A DNA stretch of 8,125 nt from TMED109 sp015660425 (GTDB lineage Bacteria; Pseudomonadota; Alphaproteobacteria; TMED109): the NCBI GenBank assembly GCA_029936295.1, contig JAPYTH010000045.1, forward strand, positions 1 to 8,125. The letters are read 5' to 3'. A program made the position numbers and the translations under genes. The notes beneath the pieces are model-generated. The model was given only the letters and a program-made list of their open reading frames with translations, had not been told where the DNA came from and did no database searches. This document shows positions 1-6,806 of this stretch, piece by piece; the stretch's first letter is position 1; each line of letters begins with the position of its first letter.

Positions 1-589
1 CAATATAACTTATACAGTCTTCTACTTCTTTTTCATAAACTCCAGGTAAATAACCCATAGTAATAGCTAAATCACTTGGCCCTACATAAACTGCATCTAA
101 TTCTTCTACAGATAGTATTTTATCTAAATTATCTACTGCTTCAGATGTTTCTATCATAGCAAAATTAAGTAGAGTATTATCTGCATACTTCAAATAATCA
201 TCCCCACCATAAATTTTCGCTCTAGCTGGCCCAAAACTCCTATTACCTCTAGGTGCATACCTGCAAGCTGAAACAAATTTTTCACACTCCTCTTTTGTAT
301 TTACCATAGGACAAATAATTCCATAAGCCCCTGCATCTAAGCAGCGCATTACCATACTAGGATCATTCCATGGAACCCTTACCATGGGAGTAATATTATA
401 TCCGGAAACCGCCTGAAGCATCTCTACAACTTTTTGATAACCAACTAAGCCATGTTGCATGTCCATAGTGACACTATCAAAACCTGATGCAGCCAGAATT
501 TCCGCACTAAAAGTATTAGCGATTGAAGCCCAACCATTTACTACTGGTTGATTATTATCCCATAATTGTTTGATACCGTTGGCTCTCAT
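1..589 (-). CDS. HpcH/HpaI-family aldolase, C-terminus cut by window edge
   Basis: Only the first 196 residues are present; family members are usually about 250-260, so roughly 55 are missing beyond the left edge. The family consists of class II, divalent-metal aldolases that cleave or form 2-oxo-acid aldols with pyruvate as the donor, in the cytosol. Visible active-site positions fit HpaI: D43 and H46 in MDMQHG, R71 in MVRVPW, E147 in AMIET, D173 in GPSDL. The pyruvate-site Gln that usually stands two residues before the metal Glu is Met145 here, so the substrate may differ from 4-hydroxy-2-oxoheptanedioate. The ATG at 587-589 was chosen because a strong Shine-Dalgarno lies 9 nt upstream and the N-terminus matches the family. 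It lies 52 bp downstream of selO on the same strand and may be cotranscribed. The family call is secure; the exact substrate is unknown. Confidence 0.9.
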   Translation of the reverse strand, partial: MRANGIKQLWDNNQPVVNGWASIANTFSAEILAASGFDSVTMDMQHGLVGYQKVVEMLQAVSGYNITPMVRVPWNDPSMVMRCLDAGAYGIICPMVNTKEECEKFVSACRYAPRGNRSFGPARAKIYGGDDYLKYADNTLLNFAMIETSEAVDNLDKILSVEELDAVYVGPSDLAITMGYLPGVYEKEVEDCISYI

Positions 590-598
590 CAAATAAAT

Positions 599-608
599 CC
601 TCCCCTTT
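599..608 (-). promoter_or_regulatory. Strong Shine-Dalgarno of the HpcH/HpaI aldolase gene
   Basis: Read on the minus strand the bases are AAAGGGGAGG, a near-perfect anti-16S match, 9 nt before the ATG at 589. It is one of the few G-rich stretches in this AT-rich window and fixes the start. It suggests that the aldolase is translated independently of selO even if the two share a transcript. Confidence 0.75.
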
Positions 609-641
609 AAATTTAAAAAAGTAGACTAGCACAACAAAATA

Positions 642-2132
642 TTATGTTCCACAAAATGTTTTTGTAACCACTTGAGATGGAGCAGGAGAATTTTGGTATC
701 TGATATGGGCATTCTGGTCATCAAAAGGTGTTGCAAGAATTTCATTTAATAAATTAAATAAAGAAAAATCTCCATCCAAAGCCTTATTTATCATTTCTTC
801 TATTCTATGATTTCTTGGGATATATGCAGGATTTATATTTCTTATAAAATTGAATATATGCTCTTTATCTTCCTTTTCAAAAGATAAACGTGATTTCCAA
901 TCACCAAGCCAATTATTAATATCGTTAGGCTTTGAAAAATTTTTTCTAAATTTTTTAAAATTATTTTCATTATTATCCATAACTAAAGAGCATAAGTCTC
1001 TAAAAGTTAAAGTAAAATCTGTTTCATTATTTTCCATTATTAACAATAAATTATTAATAAGTTTTTCATCCATCTCTTTAACTGTTTTTAATCCTAATTT
1101 GTTTCTAAATAATTTTAACCACTGTGCTTTATATAAATCAGGAAATTCATCAACAGCATTTTGCGCTAACGTTATAGATTGTTTTTCATCATCTTGAATT
1201 AATGGAAGTAAAGAAGAAGCTAAGCATGCTAAATTCCAACGTATAATTTCAGGTTGATTCTTATATGCATATCGTCCTGTTTGGTCAATAGAGCTAAATA
1301 CTTTATTAGAATTATATTCATCTAGAAATGCACACGGTCCATAATCTATTGTTTCACCATAAATTGATGTATTATCAGTATTCATTACTCCATGAATAAA
1401 CCCTACAGACATCCATTTTGCAATAAGAGCAGCCTGACGTTTAATAATTTCTTTCAGCAAATTTATATAAGGATTCTTCTTATTTTTACAATAAGGATAG
1501 TGTCTTTCAATTACGTAATCAGCTAAAATTTTTAAAGATTGACTATCCTGTCTTGCAGCAAAATATTGAAATGTTCCGACTCTAATATGACTATGAGCTA
1601 CTCTTGTAAGTATTGCGCTGGGTAATTCATAGTCTCTATATATGTATTCTCCTGTAGACACAACAGAAAGTGCTCGCGTTGTTGGTATATTCAAATTTTC
1701 CATAGCTTCGCTGACTACATATTCTCTTAATATCGGTCCTAACCATGCACGACCATCCCCCATACGAGAAAATGGCGTCGGACCACTTCCTTTAAGTTGT
1801 ATATCTCGTCTATTCCCTTCAAAATCAATTACTTCTCCTAATAGAATAGCCCTTCCATCTCCTAATTGAGGAACCCAATGACCAAATTGATGTCCAGCAT
1901 AAGCCATAGAGATAGGATTAGAACCATTAAATAATACATTTCCTGAAAAATACTTATGACAGTCAATAGATTTTAAATTCATTCTTAAATGATTGGCCAA
2001 AGATTCATTTAATTTTATTAAATTTGGTGTTTTTACAGGAGTGGGTTTTACATGTGCATAAAATTTTTCTGGTAAACGCGAAAAACTATTATCAAATTTA
2101 ACCACTTCTAAATTTTCTAGAATTGTTTCCAA
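642..2132 (-). CDS. selO: SelO (YdiU/UPF0061) protein adenylyltransferase
   Basis: SelO is a pseudokinase-fold enzyme that binds ATP in a flipped orientation and transfers AMP to Ser/Thr/Tyr hydroxyls of target proteins; in bacteria it is linked to redox stress. The 496-residue length fits the family (about 480-500). Signature blocks are present in order: YAGHQFG (78-84), QLGDGRA (89-95), LKGSGPTPFSR (113-123), LREY (135-138), HGVMNTDN (247-254) and DYGP (263-266). These supply the expected ATP/metal residues K114, E137, D253, N254 and D263, each one position from the Pseudomonas numbering I recall. The protein ends Cys-Gly-Thr, putting Cys494 third from the end, where vertebrate SelO has selenocysteine. 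The start is TTG (2130-2132): a stop codon lies five codons upstream, no in-frame ATG exists there, and the first Met (51) would delete the conserved FDNSFSR region. A weak GAG ribosome site lies 6 nt before the TTG. It is divergent from egtB. Confidence 0.97.
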   Translation of the reverse strand: METILENLEVVKFDNSFSRLPEKFYAHVKPTPVKTPNLIKLNESLANHLRMNLKSIDCHKYFSGNVLFNGSNPISMAYAGHQFGHWVPQLGDGRAILLGEVIDFEGNRRDIQLKGSGPTPFSRMGDGRAWLGPILREYVVSEAMENLNIPTTRALSVVSTGEYIYRDYELPSAILTRVAHSHIRVGTFQYFAARQDSQSLKILADYVIERHYPYCKNKKNPYINLLKEIIKRQAALIAKWMSVGFIHGVMNTDNTSIYGETIDYGPCAFLDEYNSNKVFSSIDQTGRYAYKNQPEIIRWNLACLASSLLPLIQDDEKQSITLAQNAVDEFPDLYKAQWLKLFRNKLGLKTVKEMDEKLINNLLLIMENNETDFTLTFRDLCSLVMDNNENNFKKFRKNFSKPNDINNWLGDWKSRLSFEKEDKEHIFNFIRNINPAYIPRNHRIEEMINKALDGDFSLFNLLNEILATPFDDQNAHIRYQNSPAPSQVVTKTFCGT

Positions 2133-2303
2133 TATTTTCTCATCTCATAAAATAATTATAAATAATTCTACTTTTTTATAAATAATATTCTATGTTATAG
2201 ATGTTATTTATAAAATGCTAGATGCACTTTATAATATTATATATATTAGTTAATATTATGTTATTTAGTAAGAGATAATGAAATTTATAATATTGATAAG
2301 CCT
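2133..2303. promoter_or_regulatory. Divergent regulatory region between selO and egtB
   Basis: These 171 bp are almost entirely A/T, hold no convincing gene, and must carry the start signals for both selO (leftward) and egtBD (rightward). On the minus strand a TATAAT (2155-2160) lies 22 nt before the selO start, but its -35 partner is poor. On the plus strand a better candidate is listed separately. A small inverted repeat, TTATAAA/TTTATAA (2208-2214 and 2228-2234, 13-nt loop), overlaps the egtB promoter candidate; in such AT-rich DNA it may be chance. Confidence 0.5.
2207..2235 (+). promoter_or_regulatory. Candidate sigma70 promoter for egtBD
   Basis: TTTATA (four of six matches to the -35 consensus), a 17-nt spacer, then a perfect TATAAT at 2230-2235. 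Transcription would start near 2242, giving a leader of about 60 nt before the egtB ATG. The -10 match is exact and the spacing ideal, but TATAAT-like strings are common at this base composition. Confidence 0.35.
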
Positions 2304-3527
2304 ATGCAAAAAAATGATTTACTAAAAAAATTTATTAAAACTCGAAAAAACACCATTACAATATGTCAAAGACTAGAAACTGAAGACTATGTTGTGCAAC
2401 CTAGTGAAGAAGTAAGTCCTATTAAATGGCATTTAGGCCATACCTCATGGTTTTTTGAAGAAATAATACTATTAAAATTTAATAAAAAATTAATACGCTA
2501 TAAGGAACAATATAATATTATATTTAATTCCTACTATAAATCCGCAGGACAGCATTGGAAACAAAATTTAAGAGGTCAACTTTCTCGTCCGACGGTTAAA
2601 GAAGTTATTAAGTATAGAAAACATGTGAACCAAGAGATCAAAAATCTTCTTCAATCCTCTGACAATAATAAAAAAATAAATTTTTTAATTGAATTAGGAA
2701 TTAATCATGAAGAACAACACCAAGAATTAATTTATATGGATATTAAATTTATATTTAATACTAATCCTCAAAAAATAAGCTACGTAAATACCAAACTACC
2801 AATAAAAAAAAATAAAACTAAAGAATGGGAAACTTATAATGAAGGTATATACTTTATCGGAAACGATAACAAAAAATTTTCATATGACAATGAAAAACCT
2901 CTGCATAAAGTTTATGTTCACCCTTTTAAAATTCAGAAACAATTTATCAGCAATGAAGACTATATAAGTTTTATCGAGGACAAAGGTTATTCTAAGCCAA
3001 ATATTTGGTTAAGTAGAGGATGGAATTGGATTAATGATAAAAAAGTTTTATGTCCAGAATATTGGTATAATATAAACAATAAATGGTTTGAATATACCTT
3101 ACATGGGTTACTCCCTCTTGATATGAATGCTCCAGTAGTACATATAAGTTATTATGAAGCATCAGCGTATGCTAAATGGAAAAATAGTCGCCTACCTACA
3201 GAAGATGAATCAGAAATATATTTAAAAGCTATAAAAACAAATAATGGAAAATATAATTTAGACATATACCATCCATATGATGTAAATATTATTTCTAATA
3301 ATTTATGGTGGTGGACAAAAAGTCACTATTCATCTTATCCAGGATATATTCCTTATCATACTGATATTCAAGAATACAATGAAAAGTTTATGTGCGGACA
3401 ATTTGTTCTTAAAGGTGGATGTATAATAACACCAATAAATCATCATAGAAATTCATATAGAAATTTTTACGAGCCACATCAACGTTGGATGTTTTCAGGA
3501 ATAAGATTAGCAAGAGGTTTAAAATGA
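2304..3527 (+). CDS. egtB: EgtB-type hercynine oxygenase (sulfoxide synthase)
   Basis: This is a non-heme iron enzyme that uses O2 to join a thiol (cysteine or gamma-glutamylcysteine) to the imidazole of hercynine, the central C-S bond step of ergothioneine synthesis, in the cytosol. The 407 residues hold an N-terminal DinB-like helical domain and a C-terminal FGE-sulfatase (formylglycine-enzyme-like) domain. Iron-ligand candidates are His46 in WHLGH and His135/His139 in NHEEQHQEL, an EgtB hallmark. The C-terminal domain shows ISYYEASAYAKW (281-292), RLPTEDE (296-302), LWWWTKSHYSSYPGY (334-348) and YRNFYEPHQRW (385-395). The start at 2304 is the only in-frame ATG after an upstream stop; its ribosome site is weak (GATAAG, 3-nt spacer). 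It overlaps egtD by four bases. No egtA, egtC or egtE lies nearby, so whether it takes Cys or gamma-Glu-Cys is not shown. An OvoA role is less likely because the protein is short and the partner methyltransferase is EgtD. Confidence 0.95.
   Translation: MQKNDLLKKFIKTRKNTITICQRLETEDYVVQPSEEVSPIKWHLGHTSWFFEEIILLKFNKKLIRYKEQYNIIFNSYYKSAGQHWKQNLRGQLSRPTVKEVIKYRKHVNQEIKNLLQSSDNNKKINFLIELGINHEEQHQELIYMDIKFIFNTNPQKISYVNTKLPIKKNKTKEWETYNEGIYFIGNDNKKFSYDNEKPLHKVYVHPFKIQKQFISNEDYISFIEDKGYSKPNIWLSRGWNWINDKKVLCPEYWYNINNKWFEYTLHGLLPLDMNAPVVHISYYEASAYAKWKNSRLPTEDESEIYLKAIKTNNGKYNLDIYHPYDVNIISNNLWWWTKSHYSSYPGYIPYHTDIQEYNEKFMCGQFVLKGGCIITPINHHRNSYRNFYEPHQRWMFSGIRLARGLK
3513..3517 (+). promoter_or_regulatory. 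Shine-Dalgarno that decides the egtD start
   Basis: AGAGG lies inside the end of egtB, 6 nt before the ATG at 3524. It supports the ATG within the ATGA overlap over an in-frame ATG 39 bases upstream (3485), which would add 13 residues that the family does not need and would lie inside the egtB C-terminus. Confidence 0.75.
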
Positions 3528-4513
3528 AAATTACAAAGTTATATTTATTAAATAAAAAAAAAATACAAGACATCAAAACTTCATTTGCTAAAGACATAGA
3601 TAAAGGATTAAGTTCAAAAAATAAAGCCATATCCTCAAAATATTTTTATGATGATAAAGGCTCTAATATATTTCAAAAAATTACAAAACATCCAGATTAT
3701 TATCCAACTAAAAAAGAAATTGAAATACTTTATTTAATCCAAAATAAACTACCTCATCTTATTAAATTAGAAGAAATTGATATTATAGAACTAGGACCCG
3801 GAGATGGAACAAAAAGCAAAATTATAATAGATGGGTTCCTTAAAAATAATTATAAAGTTAATTATTATCCAATTGATATATCTAAAAAGGCACTTCAACT
3901 TTTAAGTAATAATTTTGCGCCTAATAAAAATTTATTGATTCATGGAATAATAGGTGAATATTTAGATGGTCTAAAATTTATTAAAAAAGAATCTAAAAAT
4001 AAGCAGTTAGTTTTATTTTTAGGCTCAAGTATTGGCAATTTTGATAGGAAACAATCTAAGAAATTTTTAAAAGCTATTTATAAAAACATAAATAATAATA
4101 GTTATGTACTAATTGGCTTTGATCTTAAGAAAAATATTTCTACATTAAACAATGCCTATAATGACTCAAGCGGATTAACAAAAAAATTTAATTTGAACTT
4201 ATTAAATAGAATTAATAATGACTTAAAAGGAAATTTTAAATTACATAATTTTATACATTTTGGAAGCTATAATCCATTATTAGGGGCAATGGAAAGCTAT
4301 CTAATTTCTTTAATAAAACAAAGTATACATATTAAAAAACTTAATAAAAATTTTGAATTTGATACATTTGAACCAATTCATTTAGAATTTTCTTTTAAAT
4401 ATTCAAAAAGTGATATTCTAGACATAGCTAAAAGCTCTAATTTTAAAATCACAAAAATTTATACAGATTCTAAAAATTATTTTATAGATTCTCTATGGAA
4501 GAAAGCTAGTTAA
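3524..4513 (+). CDS. egtD: EgtD, L-histidine N-alpha-methyltransferase
   Basis: EgtD uses three S-adenosylmethionine molecules to trimethylate the amino group of histidine, giving hercynine, the substrate of EgtB. Its 329 residues match the family (mycobacterial enzyme about 321). Motifs in order: KYFYDDKGSNIF (39-50), HPDYYPT (56-62), the SAM loop ELGPGDGTKS (89-98), PIDIS with acidic D118, GSSIGNF with N172, YNDSSGLTKKFN with Y212, and LEFS with E288/S290. N172, Y212, E288 and S290 line up at a constant +6 offset with the mycobacterial histidine-binding residues N166, Y206, E282 and S284, which strongly supports histidine as the substrate. Translation is probably coupled to egtB through the ATGA overlap plus a good ribosome site. 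The gene is complete: its stop codon lies 21 bp before the N gap. Confidence 0.97.
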   Translation: MKITKLYLLNKKKIQDIKTSFAKDIDKGLSSKNKAISSKYFYDDKGSNIFQKITKHPDYYPTKKEIEILYLIQNKLPHLIKLEEIDIIELGPGDGTKSKIIIDGFLKNNYKVNYYPIDISKKALQLLSNNFAPNKNLLIHGIIGEYLDGLKFIKKESKNKQLVLFLGSSIGNFDRKQSKKFLKAIYKNINNNSYVLIGFDLKKNISTLNNAYNDSSGLTKKFNLNLLNRINNDLKGNFKLHNFIHFGSYNPLLGAMESYLISLIKQSIHIKKLNKNFEFDTFEPIHLEFSFKYSKSDILDIAKSSNFKITKIYTDSKNYFIDSLWKKAS

Positions 4514-4534
4514 AACTAGATAAATATATATTTT

Positions 4535-4634
4535 NNNNNNNNNNNNNNNNNNNNNNNNNNNNNNNNNNNNNNNNNNNNNNNNNNNNNNNNNNNNNNNNNN
4601 NNNNNNNNNNNNNNNNNNNNNNNNNNNNNNNNNN
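4535..4634. other. Assembly gap of 100 N
   Basis: Exactly 100 N in a row, the conventional placeholder for a scaffold join of unknown size. The true distance between egtD and the hydrolase-like gene, and any gene in between, are unknown. Any reading frame drawn across it is artificial. Confidence 0.99.
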
Positions 4635-5034
4635 ATTTTACTCCTATCAATAACAATTCATCTAATACTTTATTAATTTCTTCTACTCGATCATAAATCC
4701 AACTCCCAAAAGGAAAAGTATCTAATGCTGATGAACAAAGATAATATATATGTACATTTTTTTTACTTTCAATTGATAATAATGAATCTGGTACAGCATT
4801 CCACCATAATGAACAATCTTCCTTATATCTAATATTACCGTTCCCATGAGAATAAATTATTATTATTGCATTATCTGGATCATCAATAAGTATTTTAGGT
4901 ACCACGCCACTATAAGATTGTGAGATTGGTTTTAAATTTTTAGTATCTTCAATAAAACCTGTAAAATTTGCACTCACCGTAGGTGTACAAAACAATAATA
5001 ATAAACTTAAATAATATTTAGGAAGCACTTTCAT
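4635..5034 (-). CDS. Predicted exported alpha/beta-hydrolase-like protein, 3' end lost in the gap
   Basis: Only the first 133 residues are readable before the gap. Residues 1-22 look like a Sec signal peptide: basic start MKVLPK, hydrophobic core YYLSLLLLF, and a likely cleavage after VSA (22/23). The mature part has a strand followed by YSHGNG (61-66), typical of the first core strand and oxyanion region of alpha/beta hydrolases, then a second hydrophobic strand (VHIYYLCSS, 94-102) and an amphipathic helix ending LLLIGVK. In this fold the nucleophile elbow (GxSxG) normally follows such a helix, so the catalytic Ser, acid and His would lie in or past the gap. An in-frame ATG at 5082 would add 16 residues, but that region coincides with the monooxygenase promoter and would bury the signal peptide, so 5034 is preferred; neither start has a clear ribosome site. 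Substrate unknown; the hydrolase call is structural inference. Confidence 0.6.
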
Positions 5035-5053
5035 AAAAAATATTCTAAAATAA

Positions 5054-5082
5054 TTAACATTAATAATATAGATTAGTATCAT
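5054..5082 (+). promoter_or_regulatory. Sigma70-type promoter for the Baeyer-Villiger monooxygenase
   Basis: TTAACA (five of six matches to TTGACA), exactly 17 nt, then TATCAT (five of six matches to TATAAT). Transcription would begin near 5089, about 34 nt before the ATG at 5123. On the opposite strand a weaker pair (TTGATT at 5108-5113, 17-nt spacer, TAAATT at 5085-5090) could drive the divergent hydrolase gene, so the 88-bp space between 5034 and 5123 may be a two-way promoter. Confidence 0.5.
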
Positions 5083-5111
5083 TTAATTTAGTAATATTAT
5101 TTTTTGTAATC

Positions 5112-5116
5112 AAGGA
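5112..5116 (+). promoter_or_regulatory. Shine-Dalgarno of the monooxygenase gene
   Basis: AAGGA sits 6 nt before the ATG at 5123, a clean ribosome site that fixes the start just ahead of the FAD-binding strand. Confidence 0.75.
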
Positions 5117-5122
5117 ATAAAT

Positions 5123-6775
5123 ATGTCTCAGCAGAAAAATAAATATGATTTAATTATAATAGGTGCAGGCTTTGCTGGAATGTATAGTCTATATAGAGCT
5201 AAATTAGCTCAGATAAATGTACTGGTTATAGAAAAAGCTTCTGGAGTAGGTGGTACTTGGTATTGGAATAGATATCCAGGTGCAAGATGCGACGTAGAAA
5301 GCATGCAATATTCATATCAATTCTCTAAAGAACTACAAGATGAATGGGAATGGACAGAAAAATATGCGACACAGTCTGAAATCTTAAAGTATGCAAATCA
5401 TGTAGCTGAACGTTTTAATTTAAAAGAAAACATCAAATTTAATACTGAAGTAAAGTCAGTTATATATAAAGAAGAAAATAATAACTGGGTTATTACAGAT
5501 AATAATAATAAAACTATTACATCTACATTTTGTATTATGGCGACAGGCTGTTTATCGACTATTAATAAACCAAATTTCAAAAATATAAATCAATTTTCTA
5601 GACCTATATTACATACGGGAACTTGGCCTCATGAAAAAGTAAACCTTAAAGGTAAGAAAGTTGGTATAATTGGTACAGGTTCTTCAGCTATTCAATGTAT
5701 TCCAGAAATAATAAAAGAAGTAGATCATTTATATGTTTTTCAGAGGACTCCACACTATACAGTTCCAGCTAGAAATAGACCTCTAAAATATATTAGAAAA
5801 AAAATTACAGAAATAGCTAGAAAACCTCAAGGTTATGATACTAATTTATATGTAGAAGAAGTAAAAGCCCATTATAAGGATTTTAGATTAAGAGCACAGA
5901 ATTCTGTTGCCGCTATGGTACTTCCTATTAATGAAGAATCAGCCTTAGAAGTTTCTAAAGAAAGAAGAAAAAGTGTCTATGAAGATAGATGGAAAAAAGG
6001 AGGCGTTCCATTTATAGCAGCCTTTCAAGATTTAAATTTTGATAGAGATGCAAATGAGACAGCTGCTGAATTTGTTAGAAATAAAATTAAGTCTTTAGTT
6101 GAAGATTCTGCAACTGCAAAAATATTAACACCAAAATATCCAATTGGATGCAAGAGGTTAGCCGTAGATAGTAATTATTATGAAACTTTTAATAAACCTA
6201 ATATTTCATTAATTGACTTAAATACAGAACCACTAGATGAATTTGTTAGTAATGGGTTATCAACATTTAAAAACCTTTATGAACTTGATGTTATTATTTT
6301 GGCGACTGGTTTTGATGCTATGACCGGTACTCTATTTAATATTGACATACAAGGAAAAAACAATATTAAATTAAAAGATAAATGGGCAGATGGACCAAAA
6401 ACTTATCTAGGTTTAACAACCGAAAGCTTTCCTAATTTTTTTATTATTTCAGGACCAGGAAGTCCTTCAGTTTTAACAAATATGATAGTGTCTATAGAAC
6501 AACATGTTAACTGGATATTTGATTGTTTTAAATTTATGAAAAAAAATAAAAAATCTAGTATTGAAGCTTCATTACAAGCTGAACAAGAATGGGTCAAACA
6601 CAATCAAGATGTTTCTGTTGACCATGTACGTTCATCTTGTAGTTCATGGTATATGGGGGCAAATATTAAAGGTAAGGCAAGAATCTTTATGCCGTATGTA
6701 GGTGGCTATGCAAATTATGTTAAAAAATGTAATCAGGTTTCTCAGAATAATTATGAAGGCTTTATAATTAAGTAA
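5123..6775 (+). CDS. Class I flavin-dependent Baeyer-Villiger monooxygenase
   Basis: Predicted to use FAD, NADPH and O2 to insert oxygen beside a carbonyl, turning ketones into esters or cyclic ketones into lactones. The 550 residues match cyclohexanone/phenylacetone monooxygenases (about 540). In order: first Rossmann motif GAGFAG (14-19); the class motif GGTWYWNRYPGARCD (43-57), intact with Asp57; the fingerprint region F158...HTGTWP (164-169); second Rossmann motif GTGSSA (184-189); FQRTPHYTVPARN (206-218); GCKRL with Arg345, equivalent to the essential Arg337 of phenylacetone monooxygenase; LATGFDAMTG (393-402); and the C-terminal block WYMGAN (509-514) with FMPYVGG (522-528). In the fingerprint FxGxxxHT the Gly is Arg160. 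No signal peptide, so cytosolic. It has its own promoter and is divergent from the hydrolase-like gene. A plain N-hydroxylating or flavin-containing monooxygenase is less likely given the intact motif at 43-57. The natural substrate cannot be read from the sequence. Confidence 0.93.
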   Translation: MSQQKNKYDLIIIGAGFAGMYSLYRAKLAQINVLVIEKASGVGGTWYWNRYPGARCDVESMQYSYQFSKELQDEWEWTEKYATQSEILKYANHVAERFNLKENIKFNTEVKSVIYKEENNNWVITDNNNKTITSTFCIMATGCLSTINKPNFKNINQFSRPILHTGTWPHEKVNLKGKKVGIIGTGSSAIQCIPEIIKEVDHLYVFQRTPHYTVPARNRPLKYIRKKITEIARKPQGYDTNLYVEEVKAHYKDFRLRAQNSVAAMVLPINEESALEVSKERRKSVYEDRWKKGGVPFIAAFQDLNFDRDANETAAEFVRNKIKSLVEDSATAKILTPKYPIGCKRLAVDSNYYETFNKPNISLIDLNTEPLDEFVSNGLSTFKNLYELDVIILATGFDAMTGTLFNIDIQGKNNIKLKDKWADGPKTYLGLTTESFPNFFIISGPGSPSVLTNMIVSIEQHVNWIFDCFKFMKKNKKSSIEASLQAEQEWVKHNQDVSVDHVRSSCSSWYMGANIKGKARIFMPYVGGYANYVKKCNQVSQNNYEGFIIK

Positions 6776-6792
6776 AAAATATTGATATTTTT
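6775..6792. terminator. Possible bidirectional terminator hairpin
   Basis: AAAAATA, loop TTGA, TATTTTT: a perfect 7-bp stem that begins at the last base of the monooxygenase stop codon, within the 31-bp space between convergent genes. The arms give a U-run on both strands. The stem has no G-C pair, so it would be weak, and such repeats arise easily by chance here. Confidence 0.35.
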
Positions 6793-6806
6793 ATATTAAA
6801 TTTTTA

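Noticed and set aside
850..1869. Plus-strand open frames of 75-115 residues within selO
   Set aside because: They lie opposite conserved SelO sequence, have no family resemblance and no ribosome sites; they are mirror frames of the real gene.
3485..3523. Upstream in-frame ATG giving egtD 13 more residues
   Set aside because: The ATG at 3524 has a good Shine-Dalgarno and the classic ATGA overlap; the extra residues are only the egtB C-terminus in another frame.
4506..4519. Inverted repeat CTAGTT-AA-AACTAG over the egtD stop as a terminator
   Set aside because: The loop is too small for the full stem and no U-run follows directly; the stable part is only 4 bp.
4516..4534. C-terminal residues KYIFI assigned to the hydrolase across the N run
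   Set aside because: The gap length is a placeholder, so frame and even gene identity left of the gap are unknown.
5035..5082. Longer start for the hydrolase-like gene
   Set aside because: It would place 16 residues before a standard signal peptide, overlaps the monooxygenase promoter, and has no ribosome site.
5398..6603. Minus-strand open frames of 60-66 residues inside the monooxygenase gene
   Set aside because: They are antisense to conserved flavoprotein motifs and show no start signals or recognisable domains.
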